Shown piece by piece: positions 18,888-26,562 of a stretch of 60,492 nt of DNA. Both the position numbers and the translations under genes were made by a program. The stretch's first letter is position 1, and every line of letters starts with the position of its first letter. This stretch comes from Actinacidiphila oryziradicis (GTDB lineage: Bacteria > Actinomycetota > Actinomycetes > Streptomycetales > Streptomycetaceae). Location: assembly GCF_005047355.1 (NCBI RefSeq), contig NZ_SUMC01000014.1:1-60492 (forward strand), in the 5' to 3' direction. The notes under the pieces were generated by a model. The model did no database searches. It was not told where the DNA came from and saw only the letters and a list, made by a program, of their open reading frames with translations.

Positions 18888-18918
18888 GCCGCCGGCGCAC
18901 ATCGGTGGCGCCGGCGGC
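18888..18918 (+). terminator. Hairpin terminator after small secreted protein
   Basis: A perfect 11-bp stem (GCCGCCGGCGC / GCGCCGGCGGC) with a 9-base loop, 38 bases after the stop codon at 18849 and before the AlkB-like gene. Confidence 0.75.
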
Positions 18919-18984
18919 TCCACCGATCTCCCGAGGAGAGCGCACTCAGGGAGACGGATTAGATCATACGTTCTACTCGGAGTG

Positions 18985-18990
18985 TAAACT
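18985..18990 (+). promoter_or_regulatory. Candidate -10 element of a leaderless AlkB transcript
   Basis: TAAACT lies with its last base 6 bases before the ATG at 18997. Transcription would then begin at or next to the start codon, giving a leaderless mRNA. This fits the absence of a Shine-Dalgarno sequence. No good -35 box is visible. Confidence 0.4.
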
Positions 18991-18996
18991 GTCGGT

Positions 18997-19626
18997 ATGG
19001 CCATCTACCTGCAGGGCTCACTCTTCGATGAGACCGACGAGGTCGGCCTGGGCCCGCTGGACCCGGTCCGCCGTACAGTGCTCAGCCACGACGCGTGGAT
19101 CGACGTGCGACGGGGCTGGGTGAGCGGCGCCGACGCGCTGTTCGAAGTACTGGCCAGGCGGGTACCGTGGCAGGCCGAGCGGCGGCACATGTACGACCGC
19201 GAGGTGGACGTGCCCCGGCTGCTCTCCTTCTATGACGCCGACGACACACTCCCCCATCCCATCCTGGCCGAGGCGCGCCAGGCGCTCAGCGAGCACTACG
19301 CCGCCGAGCTCGGCGAGCCCTTCGTCACCGCCGGCCTCTGCTACTACCGCGACGGCCGCGACAGCGTCGCCTGGCACGGCGACCGGATCGGCCGGGGCGA
19401 CACCCGGGACACGATGGTGGCCATCGTCTCCGTCGGAGAGCCACGCCCCCTGCTGCTGCGACCGCGCGACAGCAAGGGCCGGACCGTCCGGCAGCCGCTG
19501 GGCCACGGGGACCTGATCGTCATGGGCGGGTCCTGCCAGCGCACCTGGGACCACGCGATTCCCAAGACCGCCAAGCCCGTCGGCCCGCGCATCAGCATCC
19601 AGTACCGCCCGCGCAATGTCCGTTGA
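18997..19626 (+). CDS. AlkB-like Fe(II)/2-oxoglutarate dioxygenase
   Basis: 209 residues, the usual size for AlkB homologues that repair alkylated DNA or RNA bases by oxidative demethylation. The iron ligands are visible as H127 and D129 (WHGDR) and H186 (TWDHAIPK). The 2-oxoglutarate/substrate arginines lie in RISIQYR (R198, R204). The substrate-lid region includes CYYRDGRDSVAWH. It starts at ATG 18997 with no ribosome site, and a -10-like TAAACT immediately upstream suggests a leaderless message. It converges on the GH76 gene (7 bases apart) and appears functionally unrelated to the glycosidases around it, so it is probably an ordinary housekeeping repair gene inside an accessory region. 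Confidence 0.9.
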   Translation: MAIYLQGSLFDETDEVGLGPLDPVRRTVLSHDAWIDVRRGWVSGADALFEVLARRVPWQAERRHMYDREVDVPRLLSFYDADDTLPHPILAEARQALSEHYAAELGEPFVTAGLCYYRDGRDSVAWHGDRIGRGDTRDTMVAIVSVGEPRPLLLRPRDSKGRTVRQPLGHGDLIVMGGSCQRTWDHAIPKTAKPVGPRISIQYRPRNVR

Positions 19627-19633
19627 GGCGCCC

Positions 19634-21487
19634 TTATCCGGCGGCTGTGAGTGCGCCGAGCGCGCTGGCCTGGGTGCGCCAGTCCGCCTGGTTGGGGCTG
19701 GTGCCGGCCCAGCGCTCACCGAGGGCGTTGAGGGAGGTGCGGTCGTTCGCCCACAGCGTGTCCGACTGCTTCTGGATGTACGCCTTGTAGGTGGCCGCCC
19801 CGGTGGCCGCAGCGAGGTCGGCGAAGTGGCGCATGAAGATGCCCTTGAACTGCTTCCCGTTGTCGTCGCAGGTCGCCGAGCCGACGTCGCAGGACTCGGT
19901 GAGCACCCCGTTGCTGGTCAGCTGCGAGCTGGTCATCGCGGCGTCGGCCAGGGTGCGGGCGGTGGTCAGCAGTGCGCTGTCCCCGGTCGACTTCCACAGT
20001 TCGACGAAGCCGCCGATGGCCAGCCCCTGGTTGTAGCTGTAGACGGTCTGTCCGTTGTTCGCGCAGGCCGAGTTCAGCCCGTCGTTCACCAGCCCCGAGG
20101 AGTTGATCAGCCCGCTGGACCTGTACCAGGCCGCGGCTGTCGTCGCCCGCTGGAGCCACAGGGTGTCGCCGCTGATGCGCTGATGCAATGACGCGGTCAG
20201 CCACAGGTACAGCCCGTTGGTCACGGCGTTCTTGTAGGTGCGCTCGCGGTCCCACCACACGCCGCCGCCGCAAGTGCCGGTGTCCCAGTACTGGTTGACG
20301 TAGTTGGTGATGGTCACCGCCTCGTTCAGGTAGCGGGAGTTGCCGGTGTAGTCGTACGCGTCCAGCCAGGCCACGGCCCACCAGCCCGCGTCGTCGATGG
20401 CCCGGCTGATGAAGTCGCCCTCGATCGCGTCCGAGCTGCGCACGCCCGCGGCGAAGGTGCCCTTGTTCTGGTCGAAGGTGCGCGCGATGACCCAGTCGTA
20501 GTCATGGGTGCCGGTGGTCTTGGCGAAGTCGATGAGAGAGGTGAGGGTGGCGGCGGAATTCCACCAACTGCTCGGCCACCAGCCGTTGTACGGGTCGTAC
20601 GAGGACATCAGCGCGTCCGCCGCCGCGCGCGCCCTGGACGGCGCGGGCCGTACCCACGCGGTGCAGCTTCCCTCCTGGTGGCTGGCCTCCCGGCCGCAGG
20701 CGCGGACCGCACCGCCGTAGAGGAGACCGCGCGGGTCACGGGTGGCGTACATCGCGGTGCGGGTCGTGGTGGCTCCGGACGGCGTACTGGTGCGGCCGAG
20801 CGAGGATCCGTCGGGCCAGCTCGACCCGCCGTCCCAGGAGCGGTCCAGCCAGATCTCGTCGCCGGAGCCGCCGGTGTCGATGCTGCCCCAGGCCATGGAG
20901 TTCTTCTGGTCCACATGCAGTCGGATGGTGCGGCCGTACAGGGTGGTCGACGACACCGGCTGGTCGTCACCGGCGGCCTGAGCGGCGTCGGTGCCGTCGC
21001 AGAGCGTGTCGCAGACGGTCGGGTAGACCCAGCCCGTGCAGGCCACCGCGCTCGCGTCGCCGCAGGCGCGGACCAGTCCGCGCCGGTGGCCGCTGGGATC
21101 GGTGATGTTGTACATGAGCGTCCTGGTGCCGGTCCAGGTGCTGGGGATGCTCGCCTTGCCCAGCAGCCCCTCCCAGGTGGCGCCGCCGTCCCAGGACCGG
21201 TCGATCCAGACCGAGTCGCCGCTCACGCCACCGTCGATACTGGCCCACGCCATGTCGTCCGCGCCGGACACGTGCAGTCGCAGCGTCCGGCCGTTGATGG
21301 CCTTGTCGGCCACCGGGAAGCTCTCCTGCTGGGCGAGCGATGGGTCCCGGGTGTCGCAGGACAAAGCACACACGGCGGTGGCGGCGACGGCGTGCGTCGG
21401 GGCGGTGAGCAACGCCGCGACCAACGCCGCGACCACGGTGACGATGGCCAGGAGTCCCCTGGGCATCCGACGATCGAGTAGTGCCAT
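19634..21487 (-). CDS. Secreted GH76 alpha-mannanase with duplicated N-terminal module
   Basis: 617 residues from ATG 21487 (GGGAG upstream). A signal peptide ends near THAVAATA. Two tandem copies of an approximately 110-residue module follow, at about 35-150 and 152-275. Both share C-x3-C, GRT(L/I)RLHV, MAW(A/G)SID, WLDRSWDGG (WIDRSWDGG in copy 1), RT(L/A)MY and RACG. The GH76 domain then runs to the end with catalytic aspartates in AIDDAGWWAVAWLDAYDYTG and a substrate-site CGGGVWWDRERTYKNA. It should cut alpha-1,6-mannan backbones outside the cell. It is a paralogue of the protein at 16328-17788, which has one copy of the module. No perfect LacI-type palindrome was seen upstream. It is convergent with the AlkB-like gene. 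Confidence 0.9.
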   Translation of the reverse strand: MALLDRRMPRGLLAIVTVVAALVAALLTAPTHAVAATAVCALSCDTRDPSLAQQESFPVADKAINGRTLRLHVSGADDMAWASIDGGVSGDSVWIDRSWDGGATWEGLLGKASIPSTWTGTRTLMYNITDPSGHRRGLVRACGDASAVACTGWVYPTVCDTLCDGTDAAQAAGDDQPVSSTTLYGRTIRLHVDQKNSMAWGSIDTGGSGDEIWLDRSWDGGSSWPDGSSLGRTSTPSGATTTRTAMYATRDPRGLLYGGAVRACGREASHQEGSCTAWVRPAPSRARAAADALMSSYDPYNGWWPSSWWNSAATLTSLIDFAKTTGTHDYDWVIARTFDQNKGTFAAGVRSSDAIEGDFISRAIDDAGWWAVAWLDAYDYTGNSRYLNEAVTITNYVNQYWDTGTCGGGVWWDRERTYKNAVTNGLYLWLTASLHQRISGDTLWLQRATTAAAWYRSSGLINSSGLVNDGLNSACANNGQTVYSYNQGLAIGGFVELWKSTGDSALLTTARTLADAAMTSSQLTSNGVLTESCDVGSATCDDNGKQFKGIFMRHFADLAAATGAATYKAYIQKQSDTLWANDRTSLNALGERWAGTSPNQADWRTQASALGALTAAG

Positions 21488-21546
21488 GGATATCTCCCTG
21501 CCGAGCTCGGGCGGGTGGCGCAACTGTTGCGGAGGAACTGCGGGAG

Positions 21547-21774
21547 GCGAGTGCCGCGGAAGGAGCACGTGCCGCCCTCGCCGGTACACCGGGTGAAGCC
21601 GGCACGCAGGGCACTGGTGCCCGGCGCTGTCGGCGCCGTGGGGTTGCCCAGGCCGGAGGCGGTCACGCTGTAGCTGCCCGCGGCGACGCCGGTGAGACAG
21701 ACGTAGCTGCCGTCCTGGCTCGCTCCGGTGATGCCGGAGGTGGCGGTGAAGGAGCCCGTTGCTCCAGACAACAT
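21547..21774 (-). pseudogene. Fragment of a secreted carbohydrate-binding-like protein
   Basis: An open stretch on the minus strand reads SGATGSFTATSGIT, GSYVCLTGVAAGSYSVTASG and then GFTRCTGEGGTCSFRGTR. The last part resembles the C-x2-E-G-G-T-C-x-F-x-G-T motif found in C-terminal modules of Streptomyces secreted glycosidases. The sequence then loses resemblance, and no proper start or catalytic domain precedes it. It is therefore taken as a relic of a deleted glycosidase gene now forming the 5' region of the GH76 gene. Confidence 0.4.
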
Positions 21775-21954
21775 CCGTTCGAGCAGCGGAATGCGGGAGA
21801 CTGCCCGTCAAGTTCCACCCGATGATGGGGTCCAGCTGACGGAGTGTCAACCCATCGGGCGAGCCGTGCCCAGCCCCGGCCCGCCGCCTGGACGCGGATG
21901 GTTGGATCACCGGTTCCATCCTCGGTATCGCCCGGCCAACGCTGGGGGCTGCCC

Positions 21955-21985
21955 CCGGACGGGCTCAGAAAATGAGCCCGTCCGG
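21955..21985. terminator. Perfect hairpin, probable terminator or Streptomyces-type repeat
   Basis: CCGGACGGGCTCA (21955-21967) pairs exactly with TGAGCCCGTCCGG (21973-21985) around a GAAAA loop. It lies 265 bases beyond the GH47 stop. The segment GCCCGTCCGGCGATTGA at its edge is a motif common in Streptomyces intergenic repeats, so it may be a dispersed repeat as well as a terminator. Confidence 0.6.
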
Positions 21986-22070
21986 CGATTGATGACCAGG
22001 GCCAGTCCGGCGGATCATGAACGGCCCCTTCGCCGCTGCGGGCACCGCAGCTGCTCCGCGGCGGGCGCGA

Positions 22071-22179
22071 GCAAACCTCCCCCGGCTGCCAACGGGAGGT
22101 GCCCCCAGCGCGGCGGCCGCCCACGATCCGCCGGACAGGCCCTGGCGGCCGCAGGCCGCGCGACGCGGCGGAGGTTTGC
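22071..22179. repeat. GC-rich inverted repeat region
   Basis: GCAAACCTCC (22071-22080) is repeated inverted as GGAGGTTTGC (22170-22179), flanking about 90 bases packed with GGC/GCC runs. The region has no coding signal and resembles the intergenic repeats often seen downstream of Streptomyces genes. Confidence 0.4.
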
Positions 22180-22249
22180 GGCCACAGCGCCGGTCACGCG
22201 TTCTGGGACCCCGGTCCGCCCGGCGACGCCGCAGGCGGTAGGCAGCGGG

Positions 22250-23704
22250 TCAGCGCACACCGCGCAGCAGCTTGCCCTCGGTGGAGAGGTAGCCCGTGCG
22301 GTAGTCGTAGCGCGGAGAGTCGGCGAAGGTGAGATACAGGTACTTCATGTTCTCGGCGAACCAGTACCCGGGTGTGAGGTCTCCGAGCGCGAACGGGGCG
22401 ACCGTGACGTCGTCGGCGATGGTGTAACCGCCGTCCACCCGCAGGTTCTTCATCCCTTGGAAGTACTTCCAGGCAGTGTCGCGCCACTCCTGTCCGCCGG
22501 TCAGCTGGAACAGGTTGAACGAGGAGTTCGCATATTCCGGCCGCAGCTGGTTGCCCTTCTGCGTGGCGGCCAACGTAGTGTAGTCGATCTCCTCGGGCAG
22601 CACCGGGTAGTGGTCCATCACCGCCGACCAGGACCGGTAGTACGCCTCGCCGTGCGCCGGGTCGCCGCCCATGGCGAGCAGGCCGGCGTAGAAGGCGGCC
22701 AGTTCCGAGCTCCGGGTGCCGGTGGTCGCCCCGGTGTTCATGTCGACCTGCCGGAACCACAGGTTGCCGTCCACCGTCACCGCCTGCCGGCGCAGCAGTG
22801 CGTCCGTGGTCTGGCGGTACCAGTTCAGCAGGTCGCGGTCGCCGAACAGCTCCCAGCCGCCCCACAGGTACTCGTAGAAGGAGTCCACCGGCGGGTTCGG
22901 GGCCGTGTCCGTTTCATCGGCCCAGGCGCCGGTCTCGACATTGATCGACGTCCCGAGCAGACCCAGCGGCGAGATCCGGCGCATCGTCTCCCGGTAGGCC
23001 GTCTTGGCTGCCTGGTAATACTTCTGATCTCCCGTCAGCTGGGAGAGCACCCCGAACTCAAGGATGTTCGTCCCGATCTCGGCCAGCGGCGGGGTGTTCC
23101 CCGACACCGCTCCGGTGCGCATGTTGACCTGCGTGTACGGCAGGCCCGTGGGCGACTTGGTGAATGCCGGCAGCAGCCGGTCGGTGGCCTCACGGGCCAG
23201 GTCGAGCAGCTTGGGGCGCCGGGTGACCAGGTAGCCGGACAGCAGCCCTCCGACCACGCGGATGATGGCCTCGAAGACGTGGAAGTTGCCGTCGATGTCC
23301 AGGTCGAGGTGCTGCTCCAGGTAGTCGCAACTCGTACGCAGATCGTCGTCCAGCTCCAGCAGGTACAGCGTGTCCAGCGCCTCGATCACCGACAGCGCGA
23401 TCGGCTGCCCGGCAACAAAGAACTCATTGGTCCCGCCGGAGACGGGTCTCACCTCGTCGTGGCCCCAGGCGGTCTTCTTGTAGCCGTTCCAGCCGTGCAG
23501 GAACTCGGCTCGGACCTGCGCCGCCTTCGCCCGGTCCGCCCCGGGCAGCCGGTTCGGGCGGCCGGCGGCGAGGGCCGCCGGCTCGGCCCGTGCGGCGGGT
23601 GTGCCCAGCAGCCCGAGTACCGCTGCGGCTCCGGCTCCAGTGGCGGCTCCGCGCAGTAATCCGCGCCGGGTGACATTCCGGGTGCTGGGGAACGATGAGG
23701 TCAT
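22250..23704 (-). CDS. Secreted GH47 alpha-1,2-mannosidase
   Basis: 484 residues. A twin-arginine signal (TRRGLLRGAATGAGAAAVLG) is followed by a class I mannosidase barrel: GWNGYKKTAWGHDEVRPVSGG near residue 75, LSVIEALDTLYLLEL near 105, FHVFEAIIRVVGGLLSGY near 140, and YLWGGWELFGD. The C-terminal TFADSPRYDYRTGYLSTEGK holds the position of the calcium-binding Thr region, though the family's usual ...TEAHPL ending is altered. GH47 enzymes trim alpha-1,2-mannose by inversion; they are mostly eukaryotic and uncommon in bacteria. It is divergent from a GH92 mannosidase across a region with three LacI-type sites, so the two are probably co-regulated for mannan side-chain removal. Confidence 0.88.
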   Translation of the reverse strand: MTSSFPSTRNVTRRGLLRGAATGAGAAAVLGLLGTPAARAEPAALAAGRPNRLPGADRAKAAQVRAEFLHGWNGYKKTAWGHDEVRPVSGGTNEFFVAGQPIALSVIEALDTLYLLELDDDLRTSCDYLEQHLDLDIDGNFHVFEAIIRVVGGLLSGYLVTRRPKLLDLAREATDRLLPAFTKSPTGLPYTQVNMRTGAVSGNTPPLAEIGTNILEFGVLSQLTGDQKYYQAAKTAYRETMRRISPLGLLGTSINVETGAWADETDTAPNPPVDSFYEYLWGGWELFGDRDLLNWYRQTTDALLRRQAVTVDGNLWFRQVDMNTGATTGTRSSELAAFYAGLLAMGGDPAHGEAYYRSWSAVMDHYPVLPEEIDYTTLAATQKGNQLRPEYANSSFNLFQLTGGQEWRDTAWKYFQGMKNLRVDGGYTIADDVTVAPFALGDLTPGYWFAENMKYLYLTFADSPRYDYRTGYLSTEGKLLRGVR

Positions 23705-23754
23705 CTGAGGAGCTCGCTCTCTGTCCGGTGTTCCAGTGCGCGCGGGGCTGGCTG

Positions 23755-23766
23755 GACATCGTTGTC
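23755..23766. promoter_or_regulatory. LacI-type operator near GH47 start
   Basis: GACATCGTTGTC, 51 bases upstream of the GH47 start codon. It is the exact reverse complement of the site at 24034-24045 and differs from the perfect palindrome at 23867 by one base. Confidence 0.6.
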
Positions 23767-23866
23767 AAGGGCTGGTAGCGGATGGGACGGTACTCGCACA
23801 GCAGCCGGTGGACAAGAGCTCTGCCGTGCCGCTGACAAGTCGCGCCCGAATCCGGATTTCCTCCGG

Positions 23867-23878
23867 GACAACGTTGTC
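23867..23878. promoter_or_regulatory. Perfect LacI-type operator between GH47 and GH92
   Basis: GACAACGTTGTC, a perfect 12-bp palindrome roughly midway between the two divergent start codons. It is identical to the core of the operator upstream of the GH27 operon at 14609-14620. Confidence 0.68.
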
Positions 23879-24031
23879 ACACAGACTGACTTCCGCAAGT
23901 CGGGAGAGTCAAGGCGTCGTACGGCCCCGGAGGACGATTCGCCAACTCCCCACTTCCCCCAACACACCCACGACCCCCTTGACATGAATAGGACCAGACG
24001 GGAAGCTCTGCGGGCAGTCCAGGTTGAGAAG

Positions 24032-24047
24032 ATGACAACGATGTCAT
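24032..24047. promoter_or_regulatory. LacI-type operator near GH92 start
   Basis: ATGACAACGATGTCAT, with 6-bp perfect outer arms ATGACA/TGTCAT, 23 bases upstream of the GH92 start codon. Together with 23755 and 23867 it gives three sites in one 365-base divergent region, an arrangement that would allow a tetrameric or paired repressor to loop the DNA. Confidence 0.6.
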
Positions 24048-24069
24048 ACGCCCGGAAAGGTCGTGAACG

Positions 24070-26415
24070 ATGAGATGGACCGGTCCCGCCAGGCTGCGCA
24101 CCTACGGGGTGGCTGCCGCCTTCGCCGCTCTGCTTCTGTCCGCAGTGCCGTCGCCCGTGCAGGCGGCAGACCGCCCGGAGCCGCTTACCGACCTGGTGAA
24201 TCCCTTCATCGGCACGCAGAACGAAGGCAACACCTACCCCGGTGCGGCGGTGCCGTTCGGCATGCTGCAGCTCTCCCCGGACACCGGCCACAGCACGGGA
24301 TACGACTACGCGGACTCACACATCCGCGGCTTCAGCGCCATTCATCTGTCCGGCGTCGGCTGCGGCCTCGGCGGGGACCTGCCGGTGCTCCCGACGACCG
24401 GCGAGGTGACCGAAACCGACTACGCCAAGTACGCCGCCGAGTTCAGTCATGACAACGAGCAGGCCAGTCCCGGCTACTACAAGGTCAAGCTGACGTCCTA
24501 CGGCGGGATCACCGCCGAGCTGACCGCCACCGCGCGCACCGGCCGCCAGCGCTATACGTTTCCCGCCACCGACCACGCCAACGTCCTGCTCAACGCCGGC
24601 CAGTCGCTGCACCGGACCCTGTCGACGACCGTCGAGGTCCTCGATGCGCGGACCGTACGCACCACGATCACCGGCAGCGGCTTCTGCCAGGACACCAAGC
24701 CGTACACGCTCTACACGATCACCCGTTTCAACCGGCCGTTCGCCTCCTACGGAACGTGGAACGGCAGCCAGGTGACCCAGGGCTCGGCCAGTTCCACCAG
24801 CACCGGTCGCAACGGCGCGTATGTCCGGTTCGACACAACTCACAACCAGGTCGTCGAGGCCACCACCGCCATCAGCTATGTGGACGCGGCCGGCGCCGCG
24901 GGCAATCTACGGGCCGAGGGCGGCGGCAGCTTCCGCCACACCGCCGAGGCCGCCCGCAGGGCATGGGAGAAGCGGCTGGAAGCCGTCCAGGTCCACGGCG
25001 GCAGCACCACGCTGCGCCGCACCTTCTACTCCTCCCTCTACCGGTCCTTCCTGGCCCCCAACATCGGCAGCGACGCCGACGGCCGCTACACCGGCTGGGA
25101 CCAGAAGAAGCACCGGGCCACCGGCTTCACGTACTACCAGAACTGGTCCCTGTGGGACACCTACCGCACCCAGGCGCAGCTCCTGTCGCTCCTCGCACCT
25201 GCCGAGGCACGGGACATGGCACTGTCGGTGCTGCGGATCGACGCCGAGAGCGGCTGGCTGCCCAAGTGGGGCTACGGCACGGTCGAAACCAACATCATGA
25301 CCGGCGACCCGGTAACCCCGTACCTCACCAACGCCTACCAGCAAGGGCTGTTGGGCGGCCATGAGGAGGAGGCGTACCGGGCGTTGAAGAAGAACGCCGA
25401 CGGCGTCCCGCCGGCCGACTCCCCCGCCGTGGGCCGCGAGGCCAACGCGCAGTACCTGGCGTCCGGATTCGCGCCGTACATCGAGGGGTGGCAGCACCGG
25501 AAGCCCGGCGACTCCGACTTCGACCACGGCGCCTCGGCGACGCTGGAATACGCCCTCGCCGACGCCATGCTCGGGCAGATGGCCGGCGACCTCGGCCACA
25601 CGGCGGACGCGAAGCGCTACGCGGCGCGGGCGCAGAACTACCGCAGGATCTTCGACACCAGCACGGGATTCTTCCGGGCCCGCGACGCCAACGGGGCCTT
25701 CACCGGACCGGCCGAGCCCGCCCAGAGCGTCGGCTTCCACGAGGGCACCGCATGGCAGTACCAGTGGCTGGTCCCCCAGGACCTGCCAGGGATGGTGAGC
25801 CTGATCGGCGGCAACGACGCGGCCAACGCCCGGCTCGACTCGTTCTTCGCCTACGACCGGCTTCTGGCGGATCCGGCCGGGACGGCCCGCACGGTGTGGG
25901 TCAACGGCCCGTACGACTACTACAACGCCGACAAGTACAACCCGCAGAACGAGCCCGACCTCATCGCCCCGTACAGCTATCTGTCGACCGGCCGGCCGTG
26001 GCAGACCACCGACGTGGTGCACGCCGCACTCACCCTGTTCACCGACACTCCCACCGGCATGACGGGGAACGACGATCTGGGAACCATGTCGTCGTGGATG
26101 GTGCTGTCCGCCATCGGCATCTTCCCGGTGCAGCCTGGCACCGACACCTGGGGCCTGAGCACCCCGGTCTTCGACCAGGTGGATCTCACTCTGGACCGCC
26201 GGTGGTACCCGCACGGCCGGTTCACGGTCAGCGCGCCGGGCACTTCGGACACCGACCGGTACGTACAGTCGGTCCGGCTGGACGGCGCGGCCTATGACAA
26301 GACCTATCTGACGACCGCCGGCATCCGCCGCTCGCGGGATCTGACCCTCACCACCGGCAGCGCCCCCTCCGGCTGGGGCACCGCCCCCTCGGCCGCACCC
26401 CCCGCGCTGCACTGA
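24070..26415 (+). CDS. Secreted GH92 alpha-mannosidase
   Basis: 781 residues with a signal peptide ending near SPVQAAD. The GH92 pattern is clear: LTDLVNPFIGTQNEGNTYPG and AVPFGMLQLSPDTG near residues 38-70, IRGFSAIHLSGVGC near 90, NWSLWDTYRTQAQLL near 360, and the C-terminal GNDDLGTMSSWMVLSAIGIF, which mirrors the family's GNDDxGxMSxW signature. GH92 enzymes are calcium-dependent, inverting exo-alpha-mannosidases (1,2; 1,3; 1,4 or 1,6) acting on fungal and eukaryotic mannans. ATG 24070 has GGAAAGG 9 bases upstream. It is divergent from GH47 with shared LacI-type operators, and the strong terminator at 26426-26461 follows. Confidence 0.92.
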   Translation: MRWTGPARLRTYGVAAAFAALLLSAVPSPVQAADRPEPLTDLVNPFIGTQNEGNTYPGAAVPFGMLQLSPDTGHSTGYDYADSHIRGFSAIHLSGVGCGLGGDLPVLPTTGEVTETDYAKYAAEFSHDNEQASPGYYKVKLTSYGGITAELTATARTGRQRYTFPATDHANVLLNAGQSLHRTLSTTVEVLDARTVRTTITGSGFCQDTKPYTLYTITRFNRPFASYGTWNGSQVTQGSASSTSTGRNGAYVRFDTTHNQVVEATTAISYVDAAGAAGNLRAEGGGSFRHTAEAARRAWEKRLEAVQVHGGSTTLRRTFYSSLYRSFLAPNIGSDADGRYTGWDQKKHRATGFTYYQNWSLWDTYRTQAQLLSLLAPAEARDMALSVLRIDAESGWLPKWGYGTVETNIMTGDPVTPYLTNAYQQGLLGGHEEEAYRALKKNADGVPPADSPAVGREANAQYLASGFAPYIEGWQHRKPGDSDFDHGASATLEYALADAMLGQMAGDLGHTADAKRYAARAQNYRRIFDTSTGFFRARDANGAFTGPAEPAQSVGFHEGTAWQYQWLVPQDLPGMVSLIGGNDAANARLDSFFAYDRLLADPAGTARTVWVNGPYDYYNADKYNPQNEPDLIAPYSYLSTGRPWQTTDVVHAALTLFTDTPTGMTGNDDLGTMSSWMVLSAIGIFPVQPGTDTWGLSTPVFDQVDLTLDRRWYPHGRFTVSAPGTSDTDRYVQSVRLDGAAYDKTYLTTAGIRRSRDLTLTTGSAPSGWGTAPSAAPPALH

Positions 26416-26425
26416 CCCGGGTCCG

Positions 26426-26461
26426 CCCCCGCCCGCCCCGCTCCCCCGGGGCGGGCGGGGG
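26426..26461 (+). terminator. Terminator after GH92
   Basis: Perfect 15-bp G/C stem (26426-26440 with 26447-26461, loop CTCCCC) starting 11 bases after the GH92 stop codon. Confidence 0.85.
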
Positions 26462-26513
26462 TGAGCGACGTCAACCCCGCGCCGTCTTGTCCATGGGTTG
26501 CCGACAGACGCCC

Positions 26514-26555
26514 GGCCGGCCGATCGGGCCGTCGCGACGGCCTGATCGGCCGGCC
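26514..26555 (-). terminator. Terminator after membrane protein gene
   Basis: Two 20-base arms (26514-26533 and 26536-26555) with a single mismatch, separated by GC. They sit 8 bases beyond the stop of the minus-strand gene at 26563 and complete a back-to-back terminator pair with 26426-26461. Confidence 0.8.
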
Positions 26556-26562
26556 GGTCCCG

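Larger units (their letters stand above)
21488..22249. other. Gene-free stretch with a decayed secreted-protein fragment and repeats
   Basis: 762 bases between the GH76 start and the GH47 stop, both minus strand. It contains a degenerate fragment (21547-21774), a perfect 13-bp hairpin (21955-21985) and a very GC-rich stretch of inverted repeats (22071-22179). The GH76 promoter should lie within the first ~300 bases, but the decayed fragment occupies that space. Confidence 0.5.
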
